DNA of 6,383 nt from Allobrachymonas sp. Lineage in GTDB: Bacteria; Pseudomonadota; Gammaproteobacteria; Burkholderiales; Burkholderiaceae_C. Shown in pieces: positions 1 through 4,814 of the stretch. The stretch lies in the NCBI GenBank assembly GCA_030538335.1, contig JAUNUE010000010.1, positions 1 through 6,383 on the forward strand. The letters are read 5' to 3'. The notes under the pieces were generated by a model that was given only the letters and a program-made list of their open reading frames with translations, was not told the origin of the DNA and ran no database searches. Made by a program: the position numbers and the translations under genes. The number at the start of each line of letters is the position of its first letter. The first letter of the stretch is position 1.

Positions 1-356
1 TGGCGTTTGCCGTGGCCGCTTCGGCCAACTTCCCGGTGCTGTTCATGAGCGTGCTGTGGAAAGACTGCACCACGCGCGGCGCGGTGATTGGCGGCTCGCT
101 CGGGCTGATCTCTTCGGTGCTGCTCACCATCCTGTCGCCCTCGGTATGGGAGGCTGTGCTGGGCAACCCCAAAGGCTCGTCACCGTTTCCCTACACATCC
201 CCGGCGCTGTTCTCGGTCACGCTGGCTTTCGTGGCGATCTGGATTTTCTCGATTACCGACCGCAGTGCGCAAGCTGCCAGGGAGCGCGAGCAGTACAAGC
301 TGCAGGAAATCCGCTCCGAAACCGGCCTGGGCGCTGCCGAGGCTGCGGCGCACTGA
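1..356 (+). CDS. actP: Acetate/cation symporter ActP-like, C-terminal part (5' end outside window)
   Basis: This is the last 117 codons of a sodium:solute symporter family (SSS) permease, read from base 3 to the TGA at 354-356. ActP takes up acetate, and related small monocarboxylates, across the inner membrane with a cation. The visible part opens with AFAVAASANFPVLFMSVLWK, typical of the late transmembrane segments of this family. A second hydrophobic helix follows (GGSLGLISSVLLTIL), then the loop NPKGSSPFPYTSPALFS, and a last helix (VTLAFVAIWIFSITD). The tail is charged and cytoplasmic: AREREQYKLQEIRSETGLG. From memory, E. coli ActP ends with a closely similar FPY.PALFS, ATD, RERE, IRS.TG pattern. 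The family is clear; acetate as substrate is inferred from that resemblance. A neighbouring acs or a small DUF485 gene would lie upstream, out of view. No T-run terminator follows; the first REP palindrome begins 39 bases after the stop. Confidence 0.9.
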   Translation, partial: AFAVAASANFPVLFMSVLWKDCTTRGAVIGGSLGLISSVLLTILSPSVWEAVLGNPKGSSPFPYTSPALFSVTLAFVAIWIFSITDRSAQAAREREQYKLQEIRSETGLGAAEAAAH

Positions 357-394
357 CATTCTGCATGCCTGCCTTTGAAAGTCGGGCCATGCCG

Positions 395-431
395 CGTCAT
401 TGCGAGCCGCCGCAGGCGGCGTGGCAATCTG
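395..431 (+). repeat. REP-like palindrome, type I, forward
   Basis: A 37-bp unit with the ends CGTCATTGCGAG and GCAATCTG enclosing a GCCGCC-GCA-GGCGGC stem. It lies just downstream of the actP-like gene. It is identical over all 37 bases to the unit at 3252-3288, which shows it is a dispersed repeat. Sequences of this kind are common between genes in betaproteobacteria (recalled, not searched). It could fold in the mRNA and protect the 3' end of the actP transcript. Confidence 0.85.
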
Positions 432-446
432 CCAAAAAACCATGTG

Positions 447-497
447 TTTTACCGCAGAGGCGCAGAAGGCACGTTGAGGAAAAACCTGCCGGTCAGC
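447..497 (+). repeat. Left arm of a long imperfect inverted repeat (ACCGCAGAG type)
   Basis: This arm begins TTTTACCGCAGAGGCGCAGA and ends AAAAACCTGCCGGTCAGC. Its reverse complement is matched imperfectly at 558-609 (GCTGACGTGCAGG ... CTCTGCGGTGAAAA). The two arms bracket the CTCTCCC palindrome at 511-547, so 447-609 could fold as one long hairpin of about 160 bases. The outer ends (TTTT.ACCGCAGAG) and inner ends (AAAAACCTGC..GTCAGC) pair best; the middle is diverged. Confidence 0.7.
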
Positions 498-510
498 GAA
501 TCAAGAAACC

Positions 511-547
511 TCCTCTCCCCAACCCTCTCCCACGAGGGGAGAGGGAG
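511..547 (+). repeat. CTCTCCC/GGGAGAG palindrome, copy 1
   Basis: The unit reads CCTCTCCCCAACCCTCTCCC, then ACGA, then GGGGAGAGGGAG. The CCCTCTCC and GGAGAGGG halves form a strong hairpin with a short loop. It is followed by only a short GTTTT stretch, so it could weakly end transcription, but it looks first of all like a dispersed repeat because a near copy lies at 780-816. Confidence 0.75.
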
Positions 548-557
548 TTTTCAACTT

Positions 558-609
558 GCTGACGTGCAGGTTTTTCTCTGCGCGCCCTCGGTGCTCTCTG
601 CGGTGAAAA
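558..609 (-). repeat. Right arm of the long inverted repeat, copy 1
   Basis: This is the inverted partner of 447-497. It starts GCTGACGTGCAGGTTTTTCT and ends CTCTGCGGTGAAAA. A second right arm with the same TTTTCTCTGCG.GCCCTCGG core is found at 837-888, where no left arm is present. Reading frames through it (for example ...FLCAPSVLSAVK) are translations of repeat DNA, not proteins. Confidence 0.7.
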
Positions 610-727
610 GCAGCGTCGTAGGGAAGAACCTCCGAAGGAGATTCTGCCGAATGGGATGTTGGAGAAGCAAACATGCGCCGAAATCGCTGCGCGGTTCCGG
701 CTTGCAGGACTCCCTTTTAAAAACCAA
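610..727. other. Spacer between the two repeat clusters; no gene seen
   Basis: About 118 bases separate the first repeat unit from the second. It holds a small CTCC-GAA-GGAG hairpin near 630 and a GCCG..CGGC pair near 675-705. I see no convincing coding region and no match to the other repeats. It may be original chromosomal sequence or a diverged repeat. Confidence 0.4.
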
Positions 728-766
728 CGTCATTGCGAGGAACGCACAGCGCGACGCGGCAATCTG
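728..766 (+). repeat. REP-like palindrome, type II, forward
   Basis: A 39-bp unit with the same ends as the type I copies (CGTCATTGCGAG and GCAATCTG) but a different core, AACGCACAGCGCGACGC. The same core type occurs in inverted orientation at 3311-3347. The window therefore holds two stem classes sharing one set of ends. Confidence 0.75.
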
Positions 767-779
767 TTGGCAATTGCCC

Positions 780-816
780 CCTCACCCCAACCCTCTCCCC
801 CGAGGGGGAGAGGGAG
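780..816 (+). repeat. CTCTCCC/GGGAGAG palindrome, copy 2
   Basis: A near-identical copy of 511-547: CCTCACCCCAACCCTCTCCC, then CCGA, then GGGGGAGAGGGAG. It again sits between a forward REP-like unit and an ACCGCAGAG-type right arm, so the order of parts in the first cluster is partly repeated. Confidence 0.75.
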
Positions 817-836
817 TGTCCCGACCCGCCGGGTTA

Positions 837-888
837 CAGGCTTTTCTCTGCGTGCCCTCGGCGTTCTCTGCGCCTCTGCGGTGAAAAA
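837..888 (-). repeat. Right arm (ACCGCAGAG type), copy 2
   Basis: The arm begins ACAGGCTTTTCTCTGCGTGC and ends CTCTGCGGTGAAAAA. It matches 558-609 in the TTTCTCTGCG.GCCCTCGG..TTCTCTGCG core, and it keeps the CGCCTCTGCGG stretch that is the exact complement of the start of the left arm at 451-463. There is no left arm between 767 and 779, so this copy is incomplete or was built differently. Confidence 0.7.
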
Positions 889-903
889 CCGGGTTTGTTC
901 GGG

Positions 904-940
904 CAGATCGCCACGCCGCCCGTGGCGGCTCGCGATGACG
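904..940 (-). repeat. REP-like palindrome, type I, inverted
   Basis: The unit reads CAGATCGCCACGCCGCC ... GGCGGCTCGCGATGACG, the reverse complement of the type I form with a few substitutions (GATGACG for AATGACG; CGT for GCA in the loop). Together with the forward copy at 395-431 it brackets the whole mosaic of inner repeats. Confidence 0.8.
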
Positions 941-954
941 GCTTTTGAAACAGG

Positions 955-974
955 CGTCATTGCAATGGCGATCT
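955..974 (+). repeat. Remnant REP-like unit with its stem deleted
   Basis: The bases CGTCATTGC run straight into AATGGCGATCT, keeping both ends of the REP-like unit but lacking the GC-rich stem. This fits an internal deletion of a hairpin by replication slippage. Confidence 0.5.
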
Positions 975-1109
975 ATTTTTAGTTGCAACAGCGCGTAATA
1001 AGGCGGTTTGGATTCTGGCCTGCCTCGCAGGGCGAATTTGTGGACAGCTTTCCGGGGTAAGCAGGTTTGCTTTCATGCGTGGCAGCAAGAGGCCATTCCA
1101 ATCCGGGTG
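975..1109. other. Intergenic stretch upstream of the VOC operon; no gene seen
   Basis: About 135 bases of lower repeat content with no convincing reading frame. A short CCTGC-CTC-GCAGG hairpin lies near 1019-1031. This stretch may hold distal control sequence for the operon, but nothing specific can be claimed. Confidence 0.4.
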
Positions 1110-1154
1110 TGACGAGTCATTACATCTTGGTTTGCGCGGGGGCATGACTTGTCA
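1110..1154. promoter_or_regulatory. Pair of TGAC-N2-GTCA palindromes, putative operator
   Basis: Two perfect half-site palindromes, TGACGAGTCA at 1110-1119 and TGACTTGTCA at 1145-1154, lie 35 bases apart centre to centre. Both are followed by T. The second sits directly against the proposed -10 of the VOC operon and the first lies upstream of the proposed -35, an arrangement expected for a repressor or a dual-site regulator. Which regulator would bind is unknown, and no regulator gene lies in the window. Confidence 0.4.
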
Positions 1155-1160
1155 TAGGCT
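1132..1160 (+). promoter_or_regulatory. Possible sigma-70 promoter of the VOC/SRPBCC operon
   Basis: TTGCGC at 1132-1137 and TAGGCT at 1155-1160 are separated by 17 bases. They keep the conserved TTG of the -35 and the TA...T of the -10. Transcription would start near 1167 and give a leader of roughly 65 bases before the preferred ATG at 1233. The match is weak on its own; its main support is the spacing and the palindrome lying between the two boxes. Confidence 0.3.
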
Positions 1161-1232
1161 CCTGCTGAAATACCGGCCATGCCGAAGAAATTCCGGTTTC
1201 ATGCAGGTACCCCAAAATCCGCAAGACATGCA

Positions 1233-1649
1233 ATGACCACCGCCACGCCCTTCCTGATGTTCCACGGCACGGCCGAAGCCGCCATGCACCTGTACCAGGT
1301 CACGCTGCCGGGTTCGCGCATCGTCAGCATCGAGCGCCACGGCCCTTCTTTTGGCGAGCACAGCGAAAAAGTCCGTTTGGCGAAATTTGAGGTGTGCGGG
1401 CAGACCTTTTTGTGTTCCGACAGCACCATCGCGCACAACTTCACGTTCACGCCTTCAAGTTCCATCTTCGTCGATTGCGACACCCCGCAGGAGCAGGAGC
1501 GCATCTTCAGCGCACTGGCTGAAGGGGGCGTGGTGCTGATGCCGCTGGACGACTATGGCTTCAGCCAGCGTTTCGGCTGGCTCAACGACCGTTTCGGGGT
1601 CTCGTGGCAGATCAACCTGCCGTATGCCCGTGAGGTTCCCGGTTCCTGA
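1233..1649 (+). CDS. VOC family protein, PhnB-like (first gene of operon)
   Basis: A 138-residue single-domain protein of the vicinal oxygen chelate superfamily, PhnB-like branch. Family signs are TPFLMFHGTAEAAMHLY at residues 5-21 (first beta-strand and helix), LPGSRI at 25-30, AHNFTFTPSSSIFVDCD at 67-83, LAEGG.VLMPL at 95-105 and FGWLNDRFGVSWQINL at 114-129. The frame is open further upstream to an ATG at 1179, but the 18 extra residues are not like the family, whose members start a few residues before TPFLMF, so ATG 1233 is preferred. Neither start has a good Shine-Dalgarno sequence, unlike the three genes that follow. It is cytoplasmic, with no signal peptide. VOC proteins bind metal or small molecules (glyoxalase, dioxygenase, antibiotic-binding types), but this branch has no firm activity and none is assigned. 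The next gene begins 15 bases after its stop. Confidence 0.85.
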   Translation: MTTATPFLMFHGTAEAAMHLYQVTLPGSRIVSIERHGPSFGEHSEKVRLAKFEVCGQTFLCSDSTIAHNFTFTPSSSIFVDCDTPQEQERIFSALAEGGVVLMPLDDYGFSQRFGWLNDRFGVSWQINLPYAREVPGS

Positions 1650-1664
1650 AAAGAGGAGATCGTC

Positions 1665-2087
1665 ATGCAATTTACCCCCTACCTCAACTTCGACGGCAAC
1701 TGCCGCGAAGCTTTCACGTTTTACGAAAAACTGTTGGGCGGCAAGATCAAACAGATCAGCACTTTTGGCGAAGTGCCCGAAAACGAAAAAATGCCCGCGG
1801 ACATGCGCGACCGCATCATCCACGTGAACCTGCAGGTGGGCGAACAGGAGCTGATGGGTTCTGACACGGTGGCCGATACCTGCGAGGGTGGTGGCTACCA
1901 GAAGCCGCAGGGGCTGTGGGTGTCGATTGGAGTGCCCACGCAGGAAGAAGGCCAGCGGGTGTTTGACGGCCTGGCTGAAGGCGGCGATGTGCGCATGCCG
2001 TTTGAAAAAACCTTCTGGTCGGGCGGCTTTGGCATGGTGGTGGACCGCTTTGGCACACCGTGGATGGTCAACGTTATCTACAAGTGA
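1665..2087 (+). CDS. VOC family protein, PhnB-like (second gene of operon)
   Basis: A 140-residue PhnB-like VOC protein. It begins MQFTPYLNFDGNCREAFTFY, the usual start of this branch, followed by EKLLGGKI (21-28), the variable PADMRDRIIHVNLQVG (44-59), and LMGSD (63-67), a conserved spot in the family. The second half has LAEGGDVRMPFEKTFWS (103-119) and FGMVVDRFGTPWMVNV (122-137). An excellent ribosome site, AGAGGAG, precedes the ATG at normal distance. It resembles the first gene in its ends (LAEGG..MP; F..W..DRFG..W..N), so the two are probably distant paralogues and could form homo- or heterodimers, which is common for VOC folds. Function unknown; no metal site is claimed. Confidence 0.88.
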   Translation: MQFTPYLNFDGNCREAFTFYEKLLGGKIKQISTFGEVPENEKMPADMRDRIIHVNLQVGEQELMGSDTVADTCEGGGYQKPQGLWVSIGVPTQEEGQRVFDGLAEGGDVRMPFEKTFWSGGFGMVVDRFGTPWMVNVIYK

Positions 2088-2099
2088 GGAGGATCGGGC

Positions 2100-2516
2100 A
2101 TGTCAGAAATCATGGTGGAGACCACTGTTCATGCGCCGGTGGAGACGGTATGGCAGTGCTGGACGGAGCCGTTTCATATCCGGCAGTGGAATGCGGCAAG
2201 TCCCGAGTGGCATACGCCTTCGGCCAGCAACGACTTGCGTGCAGGCGGCACGTTCAGCTACCGCATGGAAGCACGCGATGGCAGCGCCGGATTTGACTTT
2301 GCGGGGCAGTACACCCGCGTGGTGCCGCAGCAGCTAATCGAGATGACGCTCGACGACGGGCGCAAGGCGCGCGTGGAGTTTCTGGCTGCGCACGAGGGGG
2401 TAACCGTGCGTGAAGTATTTGAGGTGGAGGATACGCATAGCGCCGAGCAGCAGCGCCAGGGCTGGCAAGCCATTCTCGACAACTTCGCCCGCCATGTGCA
2501 GCAATGCAAAACCTGA
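2100..2516 (+). CDS. SRPBCC/AHSA1-like domain protein (third gene of operon)
   Basis: A 138-residue protein of the SRPBCC (START/Bet v1-like) superfamily, in the group annotated as activator of Hsp90 ATPase 1-like. The family pattern is clear: VETTVHAPVETVWQCWTEP at residues 6-24, I.QWNAASPEWHTP at 27-40, L.AGGTFSYRMEARDGS at 46-62, FDFAGQYTRVVPQQLIEMTL at 65-84, and the closing helix QGWQAILDNFARHV at 120-133. These proteins form a deep hydrophobic pocket for small ligands. The bacterial single-domain forms are mostly uncharacterised and should not be read as true Hsp90 co-chaperones. A strong GAGGAGG ribosome site overlaps the end of the previous gene, and the gap is 12 bases, so translation is likely coupled. 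Ligand unknown. Confidence 0.88.
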   Translation: MSEIMVETTVHAPVETVWQCWTEPFHIRQWNAASPEWHTPSASNDLRAGGTFSYRMEARDGSAGFDFAGQYTRVVPQQLIEMTLDDGRKARVEFLAAHEGVTVREVFEVEDTHSAEQQRQGWQAILDNFARHVQQCKT

Positions 2517-2540
2517 TTTTCATCCAGGAGGAGACACAGC

Positions 2541-2933
2541 ATGAAACCCAACCCCATCGTATGGTTTGAAATCTACGTGCAGGATCTGGCGCGGGCGCAG
2601 AAGTTTTATGAGACCGTGTTTGCGTGCAAGCTGGAGCCTTTGCAGGCACCCGAAGGCGAATCGGATGCTGCAGGCATGCAGATGCTGGCGTTCCCCATGG
2701 AAATGGAAGGCTCCGGCGCGGGCGGTGCGCTCGTCAAGATGGAAGGCTTGCTTTCAGGTGGTGGCGGCACGCTGGTGTATTTTCACTGCAACGATTGCGC
2801 CATCGAGCAAGGGCGTGTGGCGGCGGCTGGCGGCAAAGTGGTCAACCCCAAGTTTTCGATCGGCGAGTATGGCCAGTGCGCCATGGTGATGGATACCGAG
2901 GGCAATATGATCGGCCTGCATTCGATGCAGTAG
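2541..2933 (+). CDS. VOC family glyoxalase-like protein (fourth gene of operon)
   Basis: A 130-residue single-domain VOC protein of the glyoxalase/bleomycin-resistance-like type, from a different branch than the first two genes. It starts PIVWFEIYVQDLARAQKFYE at residues 5-24, the typical first beta-alpha unit with D15, and continues with VFACKLEPL (26-34), a Gly-rich turn SGGGGTLVYFHCND (72-85), AAAGGKV (94-100) and the close AMVMDTEGNMIGLHS (114-128), the D.EGN..GLH signature of the family. A GGAGGAG ribosome site lies at the right distance; the gap to the SRPBCC gene is 24 bases. Substrate unknown. An H or E metal ligand is plausible at the closing GLH, but this is inference. Confidence 0.88.
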   Translation: MKPNPIVWFEIYVQDLARAQKFYETVFACKLEPLQAPEGESDAAGMQMLAFPMEMEGSGAGGALVKMEGLLSGGGGTLVYFHCNDCAIEQGRVAAAGGKVVNPKFSIGEYGQCAMVMDTEGNMIGLHSMQ

Positions 2934-2979
2934 AGGGTTGCTAACTGGTCAACAGAATCGGGTAAAAGCGCCTCGCACT

Positions 2980-3064
2980 GTTCGTCCTGAGCCGTTCGAC
3001 AAGTTCACGGCAGGCCTGTCGAAGGGCGCTTGTACCGGGGCTTCGACAGGCTCAGCCCGAACGG
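2980..3064. repeat. Dispersed inverted repeat of the GTTCG..CTGAGC..GTCGAA type
   Basis: The left arm GTTCGTCCTGAGCCGTTCGA (from 2980) pairs imperfectly with the right arm CTTCGACAGGCTCAGCCCGA, ending AAC near 3063. An extra GCCTGTCGAAG sits in the loop. Sequences with these words are frequent dispersed repeats in proteobacterial intergenic regions (recalled, not searched). It lies 46 bases after the VOC operon, between convergent genes, so it could block or process read-through mRNA. There is no T-run, so it is not a standard terminator. A direct repeat ACGGGTCATA (3061-3070 and 3074-3083) follows. Confidence 0.7.
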
Positions 3065-3251
3065 GTCATAAGAAACGGGTCATAGGAGCTTGTTCACAAT
3101 CTCCGCATGAAGTGCGTTGTTTTTCAAAAAGCTGCGAACTTTTGTTGCGTAACTCGCAGGCGGCTTGTCTGTCCGATAAGGGTTTGCTTGCGCCATATGG
3201 CGATTTTCTGAAAGCAACCCGAAGGGCGCAAGCCCACTGCGCCAAGCCTTG

Positions 3252-3288
3252 CGTCATTGCGAGCCGCCGCAGGCGGCGTGGCAATCTG
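3252..3288 (+). repeat. REP-like palindrome, type I, forward (left half of REPIN-like doublet)
   Basis: A 37-bp unit identical at every base to 395-431. With the inverted unit at 3311-3347 it forms a 96-bp structure that begins CGTCATTGCGAG and ends CTCGCAATGAC, as in REPINs (paired inverted REP units). Confidence 0.85.
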
Positions 3289-3310
3289 CTTGATTTTCGG
3301 CCATGCAACA

Positions 3311-3347
3311 AGATTGCCACGTCGCGCTTTGCGCTCCTCGCAATGAC
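3311..3347 (-). repeat. REP-like palindrome, type II, inverted (right half of REPIN-like doublet)
   Basis: The unit reads AGATTGCCACGTCGCGCTTT ... GCTCCTCGCAATGAC. Its reverse complement carries the core GAGCGCAAAGCGCGACG, close to the type II unit at 728-766. The two halves of the doublet thus have different stem cores but matching ends. No RAYT transposase gene, which would mobilise such elements, lies in the window. Confidence 0.8.
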
Positions 3348-3422
3348 ACGGTTTGGGCTCTGTGCGCATCCTGCGGGGAGATAGTGAACAGGCTCCAGCA
3401 AAAATCGCCAGCTTTTTCCAGG

Positions 3423-4553
3423 TTAAACCCCCATGCGATCCAGTGCATCCTGCACCATGCCGACCGTGCGGTCCACGTTACGCAGCTTGTCCAAGCCAAA
3501 CAGCCCCAAGCGGAAGGTGGAAAAGCCCTGCGGCTCGTCGCACATCAGCGGCACACCGCTGGCGGTTTGCAGACCGGCTTCAATGAATTTGCTGCCGTTC
3601 TGGATGCCGGGGTCAGTCGTGTGGCTCACCACCACGCCCGGCGCCTTGAAGCCTTCAGCCGCCACGCTGGCAAAACCGCGGCTTTCGAGCATGGCGCGCA
3701 TTTTCTGGCCCAGCTCCAACTGGCGCTGACGCGCTACGTCAAAGCCGTCCTTGCGCGTTTCCTGCATGGCGTCGCGCAGGGTGAGCAGAGCGTCGGTTGG
3801 CATGGTGGCGTGGTAGGCGTGCTTGCCGCTGACGTACCCTTCGGCAATGGCAAGCCATTTTTTCAGGTCGCACGCAAAGCTGTCGCTGGTGGTGGCCTCG
3901 ATGGCCTGGCGCGCTTTTTCGCTGAAGCAGACCATGGCACCGCAAGGCGAAGCGCTCCAGCCTTTTTGCGGCGCACTGACCAGAATGTCGATGCCGCAAT
4001 CGCGCATGTTCACCCACGCCGCGCCGCTGGCAATGCAATCAAGCACAAACAGTGCGCCCACTTCGTGCGCAGCAGCAGATACCTGCTTGAGGTAATCGTC
4101 GGGCAGCAAAATGCCGCTGGCGGTTTCGACATGCGGGGCAAATACCAGCGCGGGTTTTTCCTTGCGGATGGTTTCAACCACCTCGTCAATGGGGGCAGGC
4201 TCCCAGGCGGCTTGCACGTCGGCGCTGGCAGGGCGCGCCTTGAGCACGGTCACCTGGTCGGTGATGCGGCCCACCTCGAAAATCTGGCTCCAGCGGTAGC
4301 TGAAAAAGCCGTTGCGCAGCACCAGCACTTTTTTGTCTTGGGCAAACTGGCGCGCCACGGCCTCCATGCCGTAGGTGCCGCTGCCGGGCACGATGGCCGA
4401 GGTGTGGGCACCATAGACTTCGCCCAGCATGCCCAAAATGTCTTGCATGGCGCCGACGAATTTTTTCGACATGTGGTTGAGCGCACGGTCGGTGTACACC
4501 ACCGAAAACTCGAGCAGGCCATCGGGATCAACGTGGGGCAACAGTGCAGGCAT
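3423..4553 (-). CDS. Class V PLP-dependent aminotransferase, alanine-glyoxylate transaminase type
   Basis: A 376-residue fold-type I, class V aminotransferase; family members move an amino group between small amino acids (alanine, serine) and glyoxylate or pyruvate. Visible landmarks: VPGSGTYGMEA at 55-65 (phosphate-binding loop), HVETASGIL at 141-149, LDCIASGAA at 171-179 with Asp172 expected to hold the pyridine nitrogen, VSAPQKGWSASPCG at 192-205 with Lys197 as the Schiff-base lysine, and FRLGLFG at 347-353 with Arg348 expected to bind the substrate carboxylate. The length is normal. The N-terminus (VDPDGLLEFSVVYTDRALNH) lacks the PGP motif usual for alanine-glyoxylate enzymes, so the substrate may differ. 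The start is fixed by AGGAG eight bases ahead of the ATG. The gene is divergent from the branched-chain amino acid binding protein gene and convergent with the VOC operon; no T-run terminator follows it. It is probably cytoplasmic. Substrate not assigned. Confidence 0.88.
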   Translation of the reverse strand: MPALLPHVDPDGLLEFSVVYTDRALNHMSKKFVGAMQDILGMLGEVYGAHTSAIVPGSGTYGMEAVARQFAQDKKVLVLRNGFFSYRWSQIFEVGRITDQVTVLKARPASADVQAAWEPAPIDEVVETIRKEKPALVFAPHVETASGILLPDDYLKQVSAAAHEVGALFVLDCIASGAAWVNMRDCGIDILVSAPQKGWSASPCGAMVCFSEKARQAIEATTSDSFACDLKKWLAIAEGYVSGKHAYHATMPTDALLTLRDAMQETRKDGFDVARQRQLELGQKMRAMLESRGFASVAAEGFKAPGVVVSHTTDPGIQNGSKFIEAGLQTASGVPLMCDEPQGFSTFRLGLFGLDKLRNVDRTVGMVQDALDRMGV

Positions 4554-4586
4554 GGGGAAGCTCCTGTGAAATCAGTAGGAAACAGA

Positions 4587-4608
4587 GCGCCATCCAACGG
4601 ATTGGCGC
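4587..4608 (-). promoter_or_regulatory. Hairpin or operator-like palindrome ahead of the aminotransferase gene
   Basis: GCGCCATCC and GGATTGGCGC pair with one unpaired base around an AAC loop, forming a compact 22-bp dyad. It lies 34 bases upstream of the aminotransferase ATG, so it could be an operator at the promoter or a hairpin in the leader. The binding factor is unknown. Confidence 0.35.
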
Positions 4609-4783
4609 AGGCGGGTTGGCCCAATGGTAAGCGTTTTCTGGCACCGGGCTTTCCCTGTCTTCTGCTGCTGGTCTGGCAGGATATATGCAGCAAGACATCC
4701 TGATCCGGGCACAGGATTTGAGGGCGGCCTTGGAGGGGTGTATTTCAGCAGCTGGTTTGGGGCTCGTCTGAAATCGCCGGATT

Positions 4784-4814
4784 TTGTGCTACATATGGTG
4801 TTCAACGTTAGAAT
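4784..4814 (+). promoter_or_regulatory. Possible promoter of the binding protein gene
   Basis: TTGTGC (4784-4789) and TAGAAT (4809-4814) resemble sigma-70 boxes, but the 19-base spacing is longer than ideal. Transcription would start near 4821 and give a leader of about 90 bases. The AT-rich nature of 4781-4816 compared with its surroundings supports a promoter in this area more than these exact boxes. Confidence 0.3.

Larger units (their letters stand above)
3085..3396. repeat. 312-bp segment with 20-bp imperfect inverted ends, MITE-like
   Basis: The left end GGAGCTTGTTCACAATCTCC (3085-3104) and the reverse complement of the right end (3377-3396), GGAGCCTGTTCACTATCTCC, agree at 18 of 20 bases. 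The inside has no credible gene. It holds a nested hairpin region (GGGTTTGCTTGCGCC near 3180 against GGGCGCAAGCCC near 3224) and the REP doublet at 3252-3347. No target-site duplication is visible at the ends. It may be a non-autonomous element, or a structured RNA or 3' region; both are inference. Confidence 0.45.

Noticed and set aside
511..555. An intrinsic terminator for the actP-like gene
   Set aside because: The hairpin is strong but the T-run is short and it lies over 150 bases past the stop; the near copy at 780-816 shows it is a dispersed repeat.
395..974. A CRISPR array
   Set aside because: The repeats are of different kinds, change orientation and are unevenly spaced; there are no regular spacers and no cas genes.
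375..988. Several open frames of 60-169 codons within the repeat mosaic, giving peptides such as SPQPSPPRGRGS and HCEERTARRGN
   Set aside because: These are translations of the dispersed repeats on either strand. Such peptides are recurrent false annotations; no ribosome sites or protein-like composition support them.
2938..3401. Open frames on both strands between the VOC operon and the aminotransferase gene
   Set aside because: They run through inverted repeats and the REP doublet and have no family resemblance.
4610..4690. A tRNA gene, suggested by GGCCCAATGGTAAGCG
   Set aside because: The following bases give neither an anticodon arm, a TTCGA-type T loop nor an acceptor stem.
3303..4703. 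A 466-codon open frame on the plus strand
   Set aside because: It lies opposite the aminotransferase gene, shows no family motifs and is rich in His, Ala and Gly as expected for an antisense frame in GC-rich DNA. The minus-strand frame has a complete catalytic motif set and a ribosome site.
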